Assembly (NCBI RefSeq): GCF_040096055.1
Contig: NZ_JBBMFK010000018.1
Location: forward strand, 1 to 64,000
DNA: 64,000 nucleotides
DNA from: Pseudoflavonifractor intestinihominis
GTDB lineage: Bacteria > Bacillota > Clostridia > Oscillospirales > Oscillospiraceae
Reading direction: 5' to 3'
Made by a program: the position numbers and the translations under genes
Part shown: positions 14,563-21,514 of the stretch, piece after piece
Layout of the letters: every line of letters starts with the position of its first letter
Position numbering within the stretch: the stretch's first letter is position 1
The notes under the pieces: generated by a model
Told to the model about the DNA's origin: nothing
Databases searched by the model: none
What the model saw: the letters and a program-made list of their open reading frames with translations, nothing else

Positions 14563-15297
14563 ATGTCAGACAATCGAAAATATTACTACCTGAAACTCAA
14601 AGAGAACTATTTTGACGATGACTCCATCGTGCTGCTGGAAAGTATGCAGGACGGTGTGCTGTACTCCAACATTCTGCTCAAGCTGTATCTGAAATCCCTG
14701 AAACACGGCGGGCGGCTCCAGCTTGACGAGAATATCCCCTACACAGCGCAGATGATCGCCACCATCACCCGCCAGCAGATTGGCACTGTGGAGAGGGCCT
14801 TGCAAATCTTCCTGAAGCTGGGCCTTGTGGAAGTGCTGGACAGCGGCACTTTTTACATGAGCAATATCGAACTGCTGATCGGCCAGTCCTCCACCGAGGC
14901 CGAGCGAAAGCGGGCAGCGAGGCTTCAAAACAAGGCTCTTTCCGCGCCTCGGACAAACGGCGGACATTTGTCCGACATTCGTCCACCAGAGATAGAGATA
15001 GAGTTAGAGAAAGAGATAGAGATAAAGAGAGAGATAGAGAAGGGACGCCCCGCCCGCGCCTATGGCCGTTACCAGAATGTTTTCCTGACGGACGAGGAAC
15101 TGGCGGACTTGCAGGCCAGTTTTCCCACCGTATGGGGCCAGTACATCGAAAAGCTGTCCGAGTATATGGCTTCTACCGGCAAGCGGTATCAAAGCCATGC
15201 CGCCACCATCCGGCGCTGGGCCGGTGAGGACGCGAAAAAGGCGGCCCCGCCCACCCGCAACCGGGATTACAGCGTAAAGGAGGATGAAACCGTATGA
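14563..15297 (+). CDS. Phage replisome organizer-like replication protein
   Basis: 244 residues. KYYYLKLKENYFDDDSIVLL, then YSNILLKLYLKSLKHGG and a winged-helix pattern, match the N-terminal domain of phage replisome organizers. That domain binds an origin and recruits helicase loader. A simple-sequence Glu/Ile/Lys linker (about 143-160) separates it from a C-terminal domain containing FLTDEELADLQASFP and a KRYQSHAATIRRW signature. It overlaps the DnaC-like gene by ATGA, so the two probably work together in element replication. Confidence 0.85.
   Translation: MSDNRKYYYLKLKENYFDDDSIVLLESMQDGVLYSNILLKLYLKSLKHGGRLQLDENIPYTAQMIATITRQQIGTVERALQIFLKLGLVEVLDSGTFYMSNIELLIGQSSTEAERKRAARLQNKALSAPRTNGGHLSDIRPPEIEIELEKEIEIKREIEKGRPARAYGRYQNVFLTDEELADLQASFPTVWGQYIEKLSEYMASTGKRYQSHAATIRRWAGEDAKKAAPPTRNRDYSVKEDETV
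14989..15042 (+). repeat. Purine-only GAGATA/GAGAAA simple repeat inside the replisome organizer gene
   Basis: About 54 bases of GAGATA, GAGTTA and GAGAAA units, almost purely purine on the plus strand. They encode the linker EIEIELEKEIEIKREIEK. Repeat units are multiples of three bases, so slippage would change linker length without breaking the frame. Confidence 0.85.
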
Positions 15298-16157
15298 TGG
15301 AGATTACCGCAGAAATCCGGGCGCTGATCGACAAGGCAGCCGCCGGTGTGGAACTGGCCGGGGACGAGTACATAGACCCGGCAGACGGCCTCATTCACTG
15401 TAAAAAGTGCGGCGGCCAGAGGCAGACCGTTGTGCCATGCTTTGGGAAACCCGGCTACTTCATGCCCCGCTGTATCTGCCAGTGCCAGCGGGAGGCCGAG
15501 GAACAGCGCAAAGCCGCCGAGGAACGGCAGCGCCGCATGGAGCGTATCAAGCGCCGGAAGGCCCAGGGCCTGCAAGACCGCTATCTGTACGACTACACCT
15601 TTGCCAACGACAACGGCCAAAATCCTCTGATGGACAAGGCCCGCGCCTATGTGGAGAACTGGAAGGAGGCATACCGAAACAACACTGGCCTGCTGCTGTT
15701 TGGGGATGTGGGAACCGGCAAGTCCTTTTTCGCCGGTTGTATCGCCAACGCCCTGCTTGACCGGGATGTGCCGGTGCTGATGACGAACTTTCCCACCATC
15801 CTGAACCGCCTGACGGGGATGTTCTCCGATGACAGGGCCGACTTTATCGCCAGCTTTGACGAGTACGACCTGCTCATCATTGACGATTTGGGTGTGGAGC
15901 GCAGCACCGAGTATGCGATGGAGCAGATGTTTTTCGTCATTGACAGCCGCTACCGCAGCCGCAGGCCCATGATCATCACCACCAACCTGAAGCTGGCCGA
16001 ACTCAAGAACCCGCCCGACCTGGCCCATGCCCGTATCTATGACCGCATCCTGGAACGGTGCGCCCCGATCCTCTTTGCCGGGAAGAACTTCCGGGAGGAA
16101 AACGCCGGGGCCACTAAGCAGGCGGCGAAAGACATTGTAAACCGTAAGAGCGATTGA
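15294..16157 (+). CDS. DnaC/IstB-like AAA+ helicase loader
   Basis: 287 residues. The N-terminus carries a zinc-ribbon-like CKKCGG...CICQC. The AAA+ core has Walker A GDVGTGKS (about 140), Walker B LLIIDDLGVE and sensor-1 PMIITTNLKLAEL. This is the ATP-binding helicase loader type that pairs with replisome organizers. Its start overlaps the previous stop, showing translational coupling. It likely loads host replicative helicase onto the element during its replication. Confidence 0.9.
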   Translation: MMEITAEIRALIDKAAAGVELAGDEYIDPADGLIHCKKCGGQRQTVVPCFGKPGYFMPRCICQCQREAEEQRKAAEERQRRMERIKRRKAQGLQDRYLYDYTFANDNGQNPLMDKARAYVENWKEAYRNNTGLLLFGDVGTGKSFFAGCIANALLDRDVPVLMTNFPTILNRLTGMFSDDRADFIASFDEYDLLIIDDLGVERSTEYAMEQMFFVIDSRYRSRRPMIITTNLKLAELKNPPDLAHARIYDRILERCAPILFAGKNFREENAGATKQAAKDIVNRKSD

Positions 16158-16201
16158 TTGTTTTGCCGGACGGCGCAGCCCCGCCCGGAGAAAGGAGCGC
16201 C

Positions 16202-16393
16202 ATGAACAAAGAAACCCGTACCATGCAGACCGCAGGCACCACCCCCGCCAGAGCGCCGGAGGACGCCCCCGCGCTGGTAAAGAAAATCGGCAAGACCACC
16301 TACAAGGTGCGCGTCCATTTCAGCAATACCAGCACCGAAACCATGAGCGACAAAATCAAGCGTATGCTCAAAAACGAGATACAGCAGATGTGA
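16202..16393 (+). CDS. tnpW: Transposon-encoded protein TnpW
   Basis: 63 residues. The conserved part is LVKKIGKTTYKVRVHFSNTS followed by ETMSDKIKRMLKNEI, which fits the small TnpW proteins of Tn4451-like and related clostridial elements. GAAAGGAG precedes the ATG. Its function is unknown, but it normally sits near a large serine recombinase, which is not present downstream here. Confidence 0.8.
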   Translation: MNKETRTMQTAGTTPARAPEDAPALVKKIGKTTYKVRVHFSNTSTETMSDKIKRMLKNEIQQM

Positions 16394-16470
16394 CCGGCTG
16401 ATAAAGCCAGCCGCCTTGTGTTAAACTGATGATGGTACACACCAAAACTTTAGCCAAGGAGGACATGAAA

Positions 16471-16836
16471 ATGCTGTACACAGAAAAAGAGAAAAATGAG
16501 ATTGAGCGCGTCCGCAAAGTGTTTGAGAAACATATCCGGCAGATGACCGCTTATGATTTGGTTTGGTCGGATAAGGTCGGCTATGTGTGGCTGGCAATAT
16601 CTATCGACCCGGTCTATATTGACACCGGCAACTGGATAGAGTCCGCTGCCGGTCTTTGTAATGAGTGCTTGAATGATATAGCACTGGATGTTTTTGGAAT
16701 GACCGGAAACGACCATGACTTCGAGGACGCCGATCCGCTGGAACTGGCCGAGATTAAGCGGCGCTGGAAACCCTATATCGACCAACTGCCGGAATATGCG
16801 TACCTTTGCGACGAACTGTTAAGCAGGAGAAAATAA
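16471..16836 (+). CDS. Conserved mobile-element protein of unknown function
   Basis: 121 residues starting MLYTEKEKNEIERVRKVFEK, chosen because AAGGAGGA lies nine bases upstream; an ATG six bases earlier is too close. Features include a tryptophan-containing strand region (YDLVWSDKVGYVWLAISID) and an acidic C-terminal helix. No signal peptide or membrane segment is seen. A strong terminator follows. It is the last intact gene of the island. Confidence 0.65.
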   Translation: MLYTEKEKNEIERVRKVFEKHIRQMTAYDLVWSDKVGYVWLAISIDPVYIDTGNWIESAAGLCNECLNDIALDVFGMTGNDHDFEDADPLELAEIKRRWKPYIDQLPEYAYLCDELLSRRK

Positions 16837-16848
16837 CCCATCCGCCAA

Positions 16849-16887
16849 AGTGTCAGGAGCTAAAATCTGCTTCCTGGCACTTTTTTT
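16849..16887 (+). terminator. Intrinsic terminator closing the island operon
   Basis: AGTGtCAGGAGC pairs with GCTTCCTGgCACT (16849-16860 / 16870-16881), followed by a run of seven T. It comes 12 bases after the last island gene. Confidence 0.9.
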
Positions 16888-16908
16888 GTGGCTTTTTTGT
16901 GAATTTGA

Positions 16909-17127
16909 TTAAAAAGTCCTTGACAACTCGTTTCGGGAGATGTCTGCCGGAAATGTACTTCCCGTAAAACTTGTTTTGATACGGCCGGTGTGCGTAGAGC
17001 CAGCAGCTGCCAGATTTCTTGGATGAGTGTAGTCTTCTCCCAGACTGAGATTGATTTTCTTGAAATTTTCCCATGAAATGACGCCTCCACCACGAACCTC
17101 ATCGGTAAATATCTGATAGGAGGACAT
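16909..17127 (-). CDS. Doubtful 72-residue ORF in scar region
   Basis: A frame starting MSSYQIFTDEVRGGGVISWE with a GAAGGAG site, placed directly after the decayed radical-SAM gene. The first 35 residues look natural. The rest (AAAGSTHTGRIKTSFTGST) looks like out-of-frame sequence, and a different minus frame looks more natural near 16900-17000. It is probably a frameshifted remnant. Confidence 0.25.
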   Translation of the reverse strand: MSSYQIFTDEVRGGGVISWENFKKINLSLGEDYTHPRNLAAAGSTHTGRIKTSFTGSTFPADISRNELSRTF

Positions 17128-17132
17128 TTCAA

Positions 17133-17487
17133 TTACTCCTTCTTCCCACATGCGGTACAACCGCCACAGATATTCCAAAGAGAATCCGCGGTACTCCGCC
17201 ACGCTTTCGCATAGGGCACCGTCTTGTCGCAGAGGTGATTCATACTTTCCGGGCTCTGGTAGTCGGTACTCACAGCCCCCACATATTCCGCGTCGTTCTG
17301 AAAATCCATGGAGAAAATGGTCTTTGTCTTACGGAATTCCCGGATTCGGCGGTATACCTCCTCGCGCTGCTCCGGGGTGGGAAGCAGCTCCGTGGCAGCG
17401 GCGTTCCTCACAGGTATATAGTGGAAAAATCGGACGAACAGCGCACCGCTGTCGATGATGTAGCTGTATCTGCAAGAATTCGAATCC
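17133..17487 (-). pseudogene. Remnant of a radical-SAM/SPASM protein gene
   Basis: The frame contains SGALFVRFFHYIPVRNAAAT, ELLPTPEQREEVYRRIREFR, then SMDFQNDAEYVG, followed at once by the C-terminal SPASM-like end ESMNHLCDKTVPYAKAWRST and a final Cys pair. In full proteins a Cys-containing segment follows EYVGG, and an N-terminal CxxxCxxC barrel half precedes this region. Both are missing. It is a fragment with an internal deletion, joined at its 5' side to IS DNA at about 17488. Confidence 0.6.
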
Positions 17488-17658
17488 ATGGAACACTTCA
17501 AGCTGGAGCTGACCGCTTACCTGAATTGCTGCAATAACCACCGTATCAAGGCAAAGCGAAAGGGCTTGCCGCCTGCTCTTCACAGGCAACAAGCCCTTTC
17601 GGCTGCTGAAACAATTTTTACGTTCAATTATTGTCTAACCTTTTTGGGGCACTTCACA
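17488..17658 (+). mobile_element. 3' end of an IS3-family (IS150-like) insertion sequence
   Basis: On the plus strand the frame FKLELTAYLNCCNNHRIKAK, then RKGLPPALHRQQALSAAETI, matches the C-terminus of IS150-group OrfB transposases (YNN-RIKAKxKGL motif). It is followed by TTGTCTAACCTTTTTGGGGCACTTCA, the typical IS3-family terminal inverted repeat ending near 17656-17658. The catalytic domain and left end are absent, so the copy is dead. Confidence 0.75.
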
Positions 17659-18594
17659 GTCCTCCTCCGGCGGTCTCTGTTTTCTTCCAGTCCTCTTTCC
17701 TGTGTTCTCCGAGCCCCGGATCTCCTCGTGGTAGAAATAGTCCACGATCACTGGATGGCCCGGCTCCGCCCGGCCGTAGGGCAACTCGTTGTCCACAAAG
17801 GGGCAGCCGTTTTCTCCGGCCAGCTGCTCCGCCCTCTGTTCCAGAGCCCGGAAATAGCTCCGGTCCCCCTTGCTGTAGATGGCGTGATACAGGTCGGTCA
17901 GATGGGGGTACTTTTCCCCGATATAGTCCAGGATCTCCCCCTTGAACCCGCCCCGCAGGTTCAGATTCTCCAGCCACACCAGGTCGCACTGGTCCTTGAC
18001 CCGATGGAAGATGGCCTCGAAATCGGTGATACCGGGGAACACCGGGGAGATGAAGCAGACGGTGCGGATGCCCGCGTCGTAGACCTGCTTCATGGCACTG
18101 AGACGCCGCTCGATGCTCACCGCCCGGTCCATGTCCGCCCGGAATCCCTCGTCCAGGGTGTTGATGGACCAGGAGACCGTCACCTTTCCCATCTCCCGGA
18201 GCAGGTCAATATCCCGGACCACCAGGTCGGACTTGGTGCAGATAAGGATCTCCGCGCCGCTGTCCTTCAGCTGCTCCAGCAGCCTGCGGGTGTTCCCGAA
18301 GCGCGCCTCCTGGGGCAGATACCCGTCGGTCACCGAGCCGATGACCACCCGCTGCCCCCGGTATTTCCGGGGGTCCCTGATCTCCGGCCAGTGTTTGACG
18401 TCCAGGAACGTGCCCCACGGCTCGGTATGGCCGGTGAAGCGCTTCATAAAAGAGGCATAACAGTACTTACAGCCGTGGGTACAGCCCACATAGGGGTTGA
18501 CCGAGTATCCCCCCACCGGCAGACTTGACTTGGTCATGATGTTTTTTGTGTCCACATCCCGGATGAGAATGCCCTGCTCCATGATTTCTGCCAT
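17635..18594 (-). CDS. SPL-type radical SAM protein
   Basis: 319 residues. The [4Fe-4S]-binding motif is GCTHGCKYCY, with Cys38, Cys42 and Cys45. The following GSVTDGYLPQEARFGNTRRLL and ILICTKSDLVVRDIDLL resemble SPL-family radical SAM proteins (spore photoproduct lyase-like and radical SAM mobile-pair proteins). The substrate is unknown. The start at 18594 is chosen for AGGAGG nine bases upstream; an ATG 24 bases earlier lies before that site. The last eight codons (DCEVPQKG) are encoded by the IS3-family end repeat, so the original C-terminus was replaced. Confidence 0.85.
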   Translation of the reverse strand: MAEIMEQGILIRDVDTKNIMTKSSLPVGGYSVNPYVGCTHGCKYCYASFMKRFTGHTEPWGTFLDVKHWPEIRDPRKYRGQRVVIGSVTDGYLPQEARFGNTRRLLEQLKDSGAEILICTKSDLVVRDIDLLREMGKVTVSWSINTLDEGFRADMDRAVSIERRLSAMKQVYDAGIRTVCFISPVFPGITDFEAIFHRVKDQCDLVWLENLNLRGGFKGEILDYIGEKYPHLTDLYHAIYSKGDRSYFRALEQRAEQLAGENGCPFVDNELPYGRAEPGHPVIVDYFYHEEIRGSENTGKRTGRKQRPPEEDCEVPQKG

Positions 18595-18641
18595 CCCGCT
18601 CGCCTCCTGTGTTGACATGCCAAATCGTCATCCGTATAATC

Positions 18642-18669
18642 ATTATACTGAAAACAAATCAGGATTCAA
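18642..18669 (-). promoter_or_regulatory. Probable promoter of the radical SAM gene
   Basis: On the minus strand, TTGAAT (18669-18664) and TATAAT (18647-18642) are separated by 16 bases. The -10 box lies about 48 bp upstream of the chosen start. Confidence 0.5.
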
Positions 18670-18786
18670 GTGGGCGGTTTGCCTGCGTTCCGGCTGGCCG
18701 CCTCTGCCGCCAGGCGGAATTTACGCCTGTATGTTGTCAGGTAATGCAATTGCACAGGAGGTCCTCCCCTATGGTGAAACGTCGGA

Positions 18787-18811
18787 TTTCCTTCTAAACG
18801 GTAGAAGGAAA
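18787..18811 (+). promoter_or_regulatory. Perfect 9-bp hairpin in the leader of the ABC gene
   Basis: TTTCCTTCT (18787-18795) and AGAAGGAAA (18803-18811) form a perfect stem with a seven-base loop about 60 bp before the ABC start. A second weaker pair, TATCCTTCTA/TAGAAAGGATA (about 18821-18830 / 18854-18864), follows. No other gene is seen in 18670-18870. Confidence 0.45.
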
Positions 18812-18870
18812 TAATCAGCCTATCCTTCTATCGTTTTCGGAAAAGGGAAACAGTAGAAAGGATAATAAAA

Positions 18871-20466
18871 ATGCAGAAATATCAGCGAAAGAACAGCGCC
18901 TGCTATATAGGGGCTTTGGTTTTTGTGCTCATCAGCACAGTCTTTGCGGTCATATTGCAGTTCTTCAAAGGCGGTGTTCTGGATTACGCGATTGCCGGAG
19001 ACATCACGGCGACCATACAAAACGGAGGCCTGTTGATCGGGTTCATCCTGGGCGAGGTGCTGTTCTACTACTGCTATAAGAGACTGAGCGCAAGGTTTTC
19101 CGTCGGTTGTATGCGGCTTCTGAAGCACGATATCTTTGAGCGCATCCTCCGCCAAGACTATGTGACTTACAAAGAGCAGCAGCAGGGGGCGTATGTGGCG
19201 AAGTATACCAACGAGGCCGACATGATAAACTCCCGCTATTTTCAGATGCTTCCCCTGTTTTGGGAGATCCTGCTGAAAATCGTCTTTGTCAGCCTGGCCC
19301 TGTTCATCTTGGATTGGCGAATCGCATTGATTACGCTCTTGCTTCTGACCACGCCCCTTTATATCCCTAAGCTCATCGAAAAGCGTCTGCAAGAGGCCCA
19401 GACGGAATATCTGAAAGCGGTTGAGGACAATCTGGCAAAGGTAAGCGATTGGCTCAGCGGTTTTGAAATCATTAAGAATTTTTCCATTGAGCAGCAAATT
19501 CTCCTGAGATTTGACCAGTCAAATACATGGGCGATGGATAAGCTCCTCCGTGACACGGTTCTGGGCGCGGCGGCGCAGCTGATTACGACGCTGATTTCCT
19601 ACTTGTCCTATTTCATCGTCCTCGCCTGTTCCGCATGGCTCGTCTTGTCGGGCGCGTTTTCAGCAGGCGACTTCTTTGTGGCAATCGGGATGATCGACCA
19701 GCTCTCCTACCCTCTCATCTCTCTGGCCGAAATCATCCGTCAGCTGATTGCCGTCAAACCCTCCTGCGCTGCTATGGCACAGTTTCTCTCCCAGAGCGAT
19801 GGGGGCACGCATTCAAAATCTCTGCCCTGTATCCAAAAAGAGATCTGCTATGACGGCGTTTCCTTCGGCTATACCAGCGACCGGCTGCTGTTGCAGAACT
19901 TTAGCTTTACCGCTCAGATGGGCAGGAAGTATCTGATCAAAGGCCCCAGCGGCTGCGGAAAGACAACCGCCGTCAACCTGCTTCTGCGCTATTACGACGT
20001 GACAAGCGGCAGGATCACGCTCGACGGCCTACCGATCTCCCAGTACAGCGACACCTATTCGGCTATGACTGTGGTCCGACAGGAGGCAGTCCTGTTTCAC
20101 GACACGCTGCGGAACAATCTGACGATGTACCGCGATGTGGGGGACGACATGCTCATGGAGACGCTGAAAAGCCTCGGCCTCGACCGGTTTGCCAATCTGC
20201 AGTCTCTGGACGCTGTTATTACAGAAAATGGGGCCAACCTTTCCGGCGGCGAGAAAAAACGCATCTGTCTGGCGCGGGCGCTGCTGCGCGATACCAGCGT
20301 TTTGATTCTTGACGAACCGCTTGCAAATCTTGATGAAAACACCGCAAAGCGGATTGAAGATCTGCTCCTGTCCATCTCCGGAAAGCTGCTGCTGGTTGTG
20401 TCCCATCAGTTTACAGAGGAAAAGCTGCACTTGTTCGACGGCGTCGTCACGCTGGGCGCCCAGTAA
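18871..20466 (+). CDS. ABC exporter, fused permease/ATPase
   Basis: 531 residues, somewhat short for a fused exporter. Five to six hydrophobic segments fill the first 290 residues. The ATPase has Walker A GPSGCGKTT, signature LSGGEKK, Walker B VLILDEPLANLD and an H-loop VVSHQF. It is a single gene with no partner, suggesting a homodimer. DEPLANLD in the D-loop region is more usual in peptide or lantibiotic exporters than in the drug-exporter ATSSVD type. The substrate is unknown. AGGA lies just before the ATG. Confidence 0.88.
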   Translation: MQKYQRKNSACYIGALVFVLISTVFAVILQFFKGGVLDYAIAGDITATIQNGGLLIGFILGEVLFYYCYKRLSARFSVGCMRLLKHDIFERILRQDYVTYKEQQQGAYVAKYTNEADMINSRYFQMLPLFWEILLKIVFVSLALFILDWRIALITLLLLTTPLYIPKLIEKRLQEAQTEYLKAVEDNLAKVSDWLSGFEIIKNFSIEQQILLRFDQSNTWAMDKLLRDTVLGAAAQLITTLISYLSYFIVLACSAWLVLSGAFSAGDFFVAIGMIDQLSYPLISLAEIIRQLIAVKPSCAAMAQFLSQSDGGTHSKSLPCIQKEICYDGVSFGYTSDRLLLQNFSFTAQMGRKYLIKGPSGCGKTTAVNLLLRYYDVTSGRITLDGLPISQYSDTYSAMTVVRQEAVLFHDTLRNNLTMYRDVGDDMLMETLKSLGLDRFANLQSLDAVITENGANLSGGEKKRICLARALLRDTSVLILDEPLANLDENTAKRIEDLLLSISGKLLLVVSHQFTEEKLHLFDGVVTLGAQ

Positions 20467-20483
20467 CATAAATTCAAACGGAG

Positions 20484-20572
20484 TACCGCGTCCGGCGGGC
20501 CGTGGAGACGCTGCGGAAAACGGAGCGCTCCATTGCTGAGCTCTCCGCCCGGGTGGGCTGCGGGACTCAAAA
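20484..20572 (+). pseudogene. Fragment of an AraC-type helix-turn-helix
   Basis: The frame from 20484 reads YRVRRAVETLRKTERSIAEL then SARVGCG, the first helix-turn-helix of an AraC-family regulator. Nothing recognisable precedes it, and it runs into a terminator. It is too short to be functional and is interpreted as a relic. Confidence 0.45.
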
Positions 20573-20613
20573 AAATGCAGGAAATTACCGCACGGTAATT
20601 TCCTGCATTTTTT
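20570..20613. terminator. Strong bidirectional terminator
   Basis: A perfect 21-bp stem, AAAAAATGCAGGAAATTACCG and its complement, with a two-base loop. T-runs on both strands serve the converging ABC and TetR genes. Confidence 0.95.
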
Positions 20614-20651
20614 GTGTATTTTCTCTCCGGTTCAACCGGTTTGATTTTTTC

Positions 20652-21284
20652 TCATCTGGCATTGGCCGCCCGGATGGCCTCCAGCCCAGCCGTCTCCATC
20701 CGCAGAATGGTGAGACGGGAGGCAAACCACGCGTCGTTCTTGGTCCAGTTCAGGGCGCTGTTCACCTCGTAGGACCCGGCGAGCATATACCGGAAGATCC
20801 GCTCCGCCTGGTCCTGGGAGATATGGCAGTACTCCATGATATCCGGGACCACGCTGGGCTTCATCATGCGGAAGAGCTTGTTCTTGATGTACTCCGAGAT
20901 GGTCCTGTCCTGGAAGAGGACACGGTATTTGGGCGTATCCGCGATACGCTGGCAGGTGGGCAGGTCGCTGTTGTGCTCCCGCAGCTTCTCCACCGTGTCA
21001 AACTGGGCCAGGTAGTTCAGCCGCTGGGGCATGGTCATGGACAGCGTGGTGGAGGAGTACTCCGCCACCTCAAAGGCCTCGTCGATGAGCTCGTCCAGCA
21101 CCTGGTCCAGCGAGTCGTAGTGGCTGTAAAAGGTGGTGCGGGTGATCTGGGCCGCCCCGCACACGGCGCTGATGCTCAGCTTTTCAAAGTCCTTCTCCCC
21201 CATCAGCTCCAGCAGCGCGTCCTTGATCGCGTTTTTGGTAAAGGTCACCCGCCGGTCCTCCCGGCCGGATCGTGCGTTCGCCAT
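20652..21284 (-). CDS. TetR/AcrR-family transcriptional regulator
   Basis: 210 residues. The N-terminal HTH is typical: FTKNAIKDALLELMGEKDFE, then KLSISAVCGAAQITRTTFYS and HYDSLDQVLDELI. The C-terminal domain resembles the TetR_C_7-like all-helical ligand domain. It is divergent from the GH3 gene, and a palindrome in the shared upstream region (21392-21403) is a plausible operator. It may control the glycosidase, but that is an inference from position only. Confidence 0.88.
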   Translation of the reverse strand: MANARSGREDRRVTFTKNAIKDALLELMGEKDFEKLSISAVCGAAQITRTTFYSHYDSLDQVLDELIDEAFEVAEYSSTTLSMTMPQRLNYLAQFDTVEKLREHNSDLPTCQRIADTPKYRVLFQDRTISEYIKNKLFRMMKPSVVPDIMEYCHISQDQAERIFRYMLAGSYEVNSALNWTKNDAWFASRLTILRMETAGLEAIRAANAR

Positions 21285-21391
21285 ACTACCACCTCAGGGT
21301 CATTATCCCACACAGCTGTACACACTGTCAAGGAAAGTACGGAATTGTCATTTTTGTTCACCTGCTGGACAAGTTCCCCTGTTTCGTCCAG

Positions 21392-21446
21392 AACTGTACA
21401 GTTTTGTCCAAACTGCTCTTATCATTCAGGGCCTGATCTGTATAAT
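21392..21446 (+). promoter_or_regulatory. Operator palindrome and promoter of the GH3 gene
   Basis: AACTGTACAGTT (21392-21403) is a perfect 12-bp palindrome, extended by GTCCAG...TTTTGTCC flanks. A related CAGCTGTACACACTG lies at about 21312-21326. Downstream, TTATCA (21419-21424) and TATAAT (21441-21446) with a 16-base spacer form a likely promoter. The TetR product is the likely ligand-responsive repressor. Confidence 0.6.
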
Positions 21447-21514
21447 TTTTCTCAGAAGAGGTCCCGACCGCCGGAAGGGACCGGGACAGAAAAACTGGTT
21501 TAGGAGGGAACCTC

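Noticed and set aside
14989..15042. Repeats that might be a CRISPR-like array
   Set aside because: Units are 6 bp with no spacers and lie in a coding frame; it is a simple repeat.
18871..20466. ABC exporter as part of a bacteriocin cluster
   Set aside because: No precursor peptide or modification gene lies nearby. The adjacent radical SAM gene is on the other strand with its own promoter.
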